Shown here: positions 33,587 to 37,452 of the stretch, in pieces | How the letters are laid out: every line of letters starts with the position of its first letter | Position numbering within the stretch: the stretch's first letter is position 1 | Source: Candidatus Segatella albertsiae | Lineage (GTDB): Bacteria; Bacteroidota; Bacteroidia; Bacteroidales; Bacteroidaceae | NCBI GenBank assembly: GCA_002451555.1 | Contig: DKCU01000136.1 | Coordinates: 1-37,452 of the forward strand | Direction: 5' to 3' | DNA: 37,452 bases | The notes under the pieces: generated by a model | What the model saw: only the letters and a program-made list of their open reading frames with translations | Database searches by the model: none | Told to the model about the DNA's origin: nothing | Made by a program: the position numbers and the translations under genes

Positions 33587-33986
33587 TCAGTTTAAGACCA
33601 TTTTCTTGTACTTTCCTTTCTGTAGGTATCTTTGTATATATTGTTTAGGAAAAGGACCTTTAACAATATCATTATTACAACATTTCAAGGTAGAACTTGC
33701 CGCTTGAATCAGCCACCAGTTCTTTTCACCTTCACCTCGTTCCATTATGATGGAGGAGCCATTCCAATATACCGTATGTAAGCTATCTATTTCATGGTCA
33801 GTACCACCAGACAACTTACATTTCAAATAATATGTTTCATGAAAATCGTCGGGTGAGTATATGCAATATTCATCTACCAATTTCTTTTTGGAAGGAGAAC
33901 AAGCCATTAGGAGAAAGCATGTTGCCACGATGAGGTACCATCAAGGATAGCAATCTTGGTCTCTGTTTATCTACTATCTTTCCCAT
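33587..33986 (-). pseudogene. Small lipoprotein gene frameshifted in its signal peptide
   Basis: The main frame encodes a ~113-residue protein beginning at GTG 33928 with the lipobox FLLMAC and a charged mature part (SPSKKKLVDEYCIYSPDDF, then YWNGSSIIMERGEGEKNWWL). From this GTG the signal peptide lacks a basic n-region. A better start is ATG 33986, just after a strong promoter: MGKIVDKQRPRLLSLM. It is one base out of frame with the lipobox frame. Removing one G from the TTGATGG at 33944-33938 joins them as RPRLLSLMYLIVATCFLLMAC, an excellent lipoprotein signal. The mature domain is unknown. As written the gene would give no normal lipoprotein. It could be a real mutation or a base-calling error. 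Confidence 0.65.
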
Positions 33987-34011
33987 GAGCAAAAATATTT
34001 AATTGACTTTG

Positions 34012-34041
34012 CAAAGATACACCCCAAAATCGATTCAACAA
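34012..34041 (-). promoter_or_regulatory. Promoter of the lipoprotein/membrane protein pair
   Basis: On the minus strand TTG (34041-34039), 19-bp spacer, TATCTTTG (34019-34012). The predicted start is near 34005, 19 nt before the ATG at 33986. This supports that ATG as the original start. Confidence 0.7.
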
Positions 34042-34071
34042 CTTTTGAGGGGCATAATCCTAAACCTCATA

Positions 34072-34695
34072 CTATCCTCTCTTTGAAGAGGATTTTCTTA
34101 ACCCTATTTCTTTGATCGTTTGCTCTTGCCATTGTAAGATTTGGCTAATGCCTTTATCGTAATCGTCATTTTCAATGCAATCTTTCATCATTCGAGCATT
34201 CTCTATTTCTTCAGAAAACAGATAACCATCTTCTCTCTTTTCCAAGGAGATTATCTTATCCAAAAAACATTTCGATTTGCGATAATCATTCAAAATGAAA
34301 TAGGTTAATGCAAAATATGCATCACGTCCAACCGCCGCACCATAATATGGATGATTCTTGAGTAAAGGGATGAAGTCATCAAATGTATCAAGTCCGTCAA
34401 ATACATCAAACCTATTCATCTCGTCTTGAAGTTCCACCATTCTGTCTATTTGCCAATACGAGCCTATTCTGCCACCTAAGCTAAAGTTATAGGTACAAAA
34501 GGGTTTATAAAGGCATTGGACGAAATAGTTGACGAAGAACGAATTTGAATCAATAGAATTGTCTAAATAGAATCCGACCAACACCATTGCCCCAGTTCTA
34601 TGAGTCAATGTATAATAGGCTAATCGTCCCTTTTTCTCAAACTTATTTGGGAGAATCAGCTTCTTCATGACCTTATTTAATTCTGATGATTTCAT
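34072..34695 (-). CDS. Unknown protein, possibly DUF4304-like/immunity-type
   Basis: A 207-residue soluble protein without signal peptide. The first ~70 residues (MKKLILPNKFEKKGRLAYYT, then GAMVLVGFYLDNSIDSNSFF) resemble the opening of DUF4304-type proteins, where a lysine-rich helix is followed by beta strands; this is a weak resemblance. The second half is helical (YFALTYFILNDYRKSKCFLD, then KREDGYLFSEEIENARMMKD). It begins 16 bp after the kinase-like gene, so the two form an operon. In toxin/immunity loci a small protein in this position is often the immunity partner, but I have no motif that proves it. Confidence 0.55.
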   Translation of the reverse strand: MKSSELNKVMKKLILPNKFEKKGRLAYYTLTHRTGAMVLVGFYLDNSIDSNSFFVNYFVQCLYKPFCTYNFSLGGRIGSYWQIDRMVELQDEMNRFDVFDGLDTFDDFIPLLKNHPYYGAAVGRDAYFALTYFILNDYRKSKCFLDKIISLEKREDGYLFSEEIENARMMKDCIENDDYDKGISQILQWQEQTIKEIGLRKSSSKRG

Positions 34696-34711
34696 ATGCG
34701 ATTATTATTTC

Positions 34712-35458
34712 TTACACACATCTTGTCCTGTAGAGATATTCCCAAACCTCTCTTCCCGACCTTTTCAATCTGATAATCGGGTCGATGAAGTATAGCCTAC
34801 CATCTTCGTCACACAGAACATTATCACTCACATTAGAGACATCGGTTATTGCCAAGTATTCGTTCCCATAGAAATACTTATCTTCCTTTGCCAAGCCTAA
34901 CTGATGGATGAGATAGTCATCTATCATTTTTTGAGTAGGAACTCTGAACATACAAGACACATTTCTTTGTTGCAAAACAATTCTGATACCTTTTTGGTCT
35001 TCAGAAATACCAACAAAATGGTATCTTGTATCGGGAAACAGAATGTTGTGTATCAAATGTTCGTAGATTATATCTTCTGGTAAAATATGTTTCAACGGAG
35101 CCTTGGCAAAAGGCGATTTCATCTTTGTGTATGTAACTGCATCTTTGCTCAAGAACACAATACTCTCACCGGTTGGAGTCACTCGTCTGTCACCAAACTT
35201 ATCCCAATCAGTTTTTGTAATATACAAGCCATTGGCTTTTGCAATATCAATCAGCCGATTACATTCCTTTTCCTCAGCATTTCTCTTGCCTTGCCAGTAA
35301 TCTCCATGTCGTTGAGAGGATACCCCAGTCTCAAACACTCGAATATCGCTTCGGTCGCTATCTGCCTGTATTTTCTGCTCACATTCATAATGTATTGGAG
35401 CGCAGTCTGACCGCTTACCAAATATATAGTCGATAATCTTTCTTCCATAATTTTTCAT
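34712..35458 (-). CDS. Kinase-like fold protein (polyvalent-protein kinase type)
   Basis: A 248-residue protein whose last ~150 residues look like the small kinase-like domain found in phage polyvalent proteins and toxin systems. The start is GESIVFLSKDAVTYTKMKSP (glycine strand and Lys), followed by YEHLIHNILFPDTRYHFVGI and IRIVLQQRNV. A catalytic-loop-like ITDVSNVSDNVL (Asp206, Asn213) and a DFG-like YFIDPII (Asp226) come next. The ~95-residue N-terminus has no family I know; it is basic and soluble. No signal peptide. It has a near-perfect promoter (35478-35509) and is followed after 16 bp by an unknown gene, forming a two-gene operon. Function might be phosphotransfer toxicity or regulation; this is inference. 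Confidence 0.6.
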   Translation of the reverse strand: MKNYGRKIIDYIFGKRSDCAPIHYECEQKIQADSDRSDIRVFETGVSSQRHGDYWQGKRNAEEKECNRLIDIAKANGLYITKTDWDKFGDRRVTPTGESIVFLSKDAVTYTKMKSPFAKAPLKHILPEDIIYEHLIHNILFPDTRYHFVGISEDQKGIRIVLQQRNVSCMFRVPTQKMIDDYLIHQLGLAKEDKYFYGNEYLAITDVSNVSDNVLCDEDGRLYFIDPIIRLKRSGREVWEYLYRTRCV

Positions 35459-35477
35459 CTTTTTATTATTTTGCTTG

Positions 35478-35509
35478 CAAACTTACGATTATTTTCCTAA
35501 ATTGCCAAA
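35478..35509 (-). promoter_or_regulatory. Promoter of the kinase-like operon
   Basis: On the minus strand TTTG (35509-35506), 20-bp spacer, TAAGTTTG (35485-35478), about 20 bp before the ATG at 35458. Confidence 0.75.
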
Positions 35510-35580
35510 GGAATACGAAGAAATCTTATGCAAACTTTCTAAATCACAACATTTTATTCCATTAATCATAGAATATTTTG

Positions 35581-35588
35581 TACCTTTG
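35581..35588 (+). promoter_or_regulatory. -7 box of the MFS exporter gene
   Basis: TACCTTTG followed by CATTC, about 40 bp before the ATG at 35627. No clear -33 element. Confidence 0.5.
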
Positions 35589-35626
35589 CATTCAAATTCA
35601 TCAATAAAAGAAAAGAATACAAAATA

Positions 35627-36850
35627 ATGAATATCAAATCTATAGGTAGTAAGTTAAAGGGCAACCCGACGATGGTAGAGGGTACGGTGTATTCGATGCT
35701 CATCATTTGCAGCATCTCGCATTTTCTGAACGACATGATTCAGTCTATCATCCCCTCCATATACCCTATCGTGAAGGATAAGTTCAACTTCTCGTTTGCA
35801 CAGATCGGCATCATCACCTTGGTGTTTCAGATGACTTCCTCCATCCTGCAACCTTTCACCGGTCTCTATGCCGACAAGCATCCACGACCATACGCCTTGT
35901 CGGTGGGCATGTGCTTCACCTTGGTGGGATTGCTGTTGCTTGCCTTCGCCGAGAACTATTTCTTGATTCTCTTGGCGGTGAGCGTCGTGGGATTGGGCTC
36001 TTCCGTGTTCCATCCTACGGCTTCGCGAGTAGCGCAGTTGGCATCGGGTGGCAAGAAGAGTTTGGCGCAATCCATCTTCCAGGTGGGCGGCAATGGCGGT
36101 TCGGCAGTAGGTCCGTTGCTTGCCGCTCTCATCATCTTGCCTTTCGGACAACACGCCATCTCCTGGTTTGCCTTGGCGGCATTGTTGGCTGCCATTCTCA
36201 TGGTTCGATTGGGGGCTTGGTATAAGGCGAGACTCGCCTATGTGGTCAATCATCCGCAAAAGCAACCGCTCCTCAACCACGACATCTCCAAGCGAGCCAA
36301 GTATGGGGCATTGATGATTCTCATCCTGTTGGTCTTCTCGAAGTATTTCTATACGGCTTGCATCACCAGCTACTTCACGTTCTTCCTGATAGACAAGTTC
36401 GACGTTTCCGTGCAGACTTCCCAGCTCTGCCTGTTTGTCTTCCTCGCCGCCTTCGCCATCGGAACAGTGGCAGGAGGCATGTTGGGCGATAAGTTCGGCA
36501 GGAAGTATGTGATATGGTTCTCCATCTTGGGAGCCGCTCCCTTCGCCATCGCCATGCCTTTCGTAGGCTTCACGTGGACTATCATCTGCACCTTCCTCTC
36601 CGGCCTCATCATCGCCTCGGCATTCTCCTCCATCGTGGTCTATGCCACCGACTTGATGCCCGACAAGGTGGGACTGATAGCCGGCATCTTCTTCGGACTG
36701 ATGTTTGGATTGGGAGGTTTGGGGTCCGCCTTCTTTGGATGGCTCGCCGACAAGACCAGCATCGAGTTCATTTTTCAGGTAAGTGCCTTTCTGCCACTCC
36801 TCGGCATCATCGCAGGTTTCTTGCCTAACACCCAAAAAGTAAAGAAATAA
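35627..36850 (+). CDS. fsr: MFS transporter, fosmidomycin-resistance (Fsr) type
   Basis: A 407-residue inner-membrane major facilitator with 12 predicted helices. The N-terminal region has the Fsr-like pattern ISHFLNDMIQSIIPSIYPIV, then FNFSFAQIGIITLVFQMTSS and the loop GLYADKHPRPYALSVGM. Then come VVGLGSSVFHPTASRVAQLA and FQVGGNGGSAVGPLLAALI, and in the second half GGMLGDKFGRKYVIWFS (MFS motif A copy). These blocks match E. coli Fsr, a drug/proton antiporter conferring fosmidomycin resistance when overexpressed. The natural substrate here is unknown. The gene is monocistronic with its own -7 box. The codon choice is GC-richer than in the island to its left, consistent with a core gene. Confidence 0.88.
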   Translation: MNIKSIGSKLKGNPTMVEGTVYSMLIICSISHFLNDMIQSIIPSIYPIVKDKFNFSFAQIGIITLVFQMTSSILQPFTGLYADKHPRPYALSVGMCFTLVGLLLLAFAENYFLILLAVSVVGLGSSVFHPTASRVAQLASGGKKSLAQSIFQVGGNGGSAVGPLLAALIILPFGQHAISWFALAALLAAILMVRLGAWYKARLAYVVNHPQKQPLLNHDISKRAKYGALMILILLVFSKYFYTACITSYFTFFLIDKFDVSVQTSQLCLFVFLAAFAIGTVAGGMLGDKFGRKYVIWFSILGAAPFAIAMPFVGFTWTIICTFLSGLIIASAFSSIVVYATDLMPDKVGLIAGIFFGLMFGLGGLGSAFFGWLADKTSIEFIFQVSAFLPLLGIIAGFLPNTQKVKK

Positions 36851-36972
36851 GGACGAAGATGATTTTCAAAACAAAAGAAAAATAAAAGGAACTTCCTCTT
36901 CTTCTGATTATTCTGAGGGAAAAGCTTTCATCTATCAAGAATCGCTCGTATAAACTATTGAATTATTTGAGT

Positions 36973-37452
36973 ATGAAGCAAACTGTTAATATCCAATATT
37001 ACAACTCCCCTTGCGGAGAACTTGTCTTGGCATCAATAGGCGCAGAACTTTGTCTCTGCGATTGGAACGAAAAGCCATGTGCGGAACGCAACAAGCGTCG
37101 CTTGGAAAGACTTCTGAATGCCGAGTTCGTAACGGCTTCCTCTGCCGTCCTGGAACAAACCAAGACGGAACTTGACGAATATTTCGCAGGCAAGCGCAAG
37201 GCGTTCGATATTCTGCTGCACCCAGTAGGCACCGATTTCCAACAGCAAGTATGGAAAGCCTTGCTCGAAATCCCATACAGTAAAACAAGAACCTACAAAG
37301 AGATTGCCTTGCGAGTGAACAACCTCAAAGGCGTAAGGGCAGTGGCGCAAGCCATCGGAGCCAACGGCATAAGCATCCTCATCCCTTGCCACCGGGTCAT
37401 CGGCACCAACCATTCCTTGACAGGCTTCGCAGGAGGAATCGAGGCGAAAAAA
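36973..37452 (+). CDS. ogt: Methylated-DNA-protein-cysteine methyltransferase (partial)
   Basis: A suicide repair protein that takes alkyl groups from O6-alkylguanine onto its own Cys. From ATG 36973 (MKQTVNIQYYNSPCGELVLA) the frame is open for all 160 codons to the window end, so the C-terminus is cut off. The active site ILIPCHRVIG is present (Cys acceptor). The helix-turn-helix DNA-binding part is FQQQVWKALLEIPYSKTRTY, then KEIALRVNNLKGVRAVAQAI. The beta hairpin SLTGFAGGIEAKK after the active site matches Ogt/MGMT. The Asn hinge before the active site is followed by Gly-Ile-Ser (GANGISIL) rather than the common NP, a minor variation. The final residues are probably few. Confidence 0.93.
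   Translation, partial: MKQTVNIQYYNSPCGELVLASIGAELCLCDWNEKPCAERNKRRLERLLNAEFVTASSAVLEQTKTELDEYFAGKRKAFDILLHPVGTDFQQQVWKALLEIPYSKTRTYKEIALRVNNLKGVRAVAQAIGANGISILIPCHRVIGTNHSLTGFAGGIEAKK

Noticed and set aside
35654..36835. A 393-codon minus-strand frame opposite the MFS exporter
   Set aside because: Its translation is highly charged and low-complexity, an expected artefact of the exporter's codon use; the + strand frame has clear MFS motifs.
1..37452. CRISPR arrays, tRNA or rRNA genes, and insertion-sequence transposases
   Set aside because: I saw no regularly spaced repeats, no tRNA-like cloverleaf or CCA ends, no rRNA motifs and no transposase catalytic pattern on reading the window, though a covariance search would be more sensitive for RNAs.

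Overview
The window looks like a chromosomal segment of a gut or oral Bacteroidota bacterium, most likely Prevotella/Segatella. It carries two SusC/SusD outer-membrane uptake loci with FecR anti-sigma proteins and an ECF sigma factor. It also has Bacteroidota-type promoters (TTG or TTTG, about 19-21 bp, then TAnnTTTG) and family types typical of that phylum. No rRNA, tRNA or CRISPR array was seen.

Layout. (1) 114-7483, + strand: FecR, a SusC with an STN domain, SusD and a thioredoxin-fold protein; its sigma factor presumably lies left of the window. (2) 7500-10380: an accessory patch with a broken ATPase remnant, a VirE-type helicase gene bracketed by short repeats on both sides, a large nested inverted repeat, and a small cysteine-containing protein of the DUF6078 type. 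(3) 10387-13272, - strand: nagB and a fusion of a catalytically degenerate NagB-like domain with an intact PIG-L deacetylase domain, both for amino-sugar metabolism. (4) 13535-14657: an AAA/DUF4143 ATPase pseudogene that has lost its P-loop. (5) 14778-26101: a second Sus-type locus on the - strand (FecR, a large periplasmic protein ending in a DsbD-alpha-like domain, SusC, SusD, two TlpA-like proteins) with the ECF sigma gene divergent from it. The susC gene has a G8 tract in the signal-peptide region that puts the signal peptide out of frame. (6) 26126-31884: housekeeping and transport genes: acetyl-CoA hydrolase/CoA-transferase, TonB-dependent receptor, CDF metal exporter and HAD phosphatase. 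(7) 31905-35458, - strand: an island of small, partly broken genes (membrane proteins, DUF2442 with a frameshifted DUF4160 partner, a frameshifted lipoprotein, and a kinase-like protein paired with an unknown protein). It resembles a decayed toxin/immunity region. (8) 35627-37452: an Fsr-type MFS exporter and the start of a DNA alkyltransferase (ogt) cut by the window edge.

The two Sus loci share one plan: sigma/FecR control of an outer-membrane importer plus periplasmic thiol-redox proteins. This suggests uptake coupled to disulfide or thiol handling, which is an inference. The items most worth checking are the G8 tract in the second susC, the repeats bracketing the VirE gene with the adjacent nested inverted repeat, and the deaminase-dead NagB/PIG-L fusion. 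Three single-base frameshifts occur in this window, so read-level checking is needed before calling them biological.
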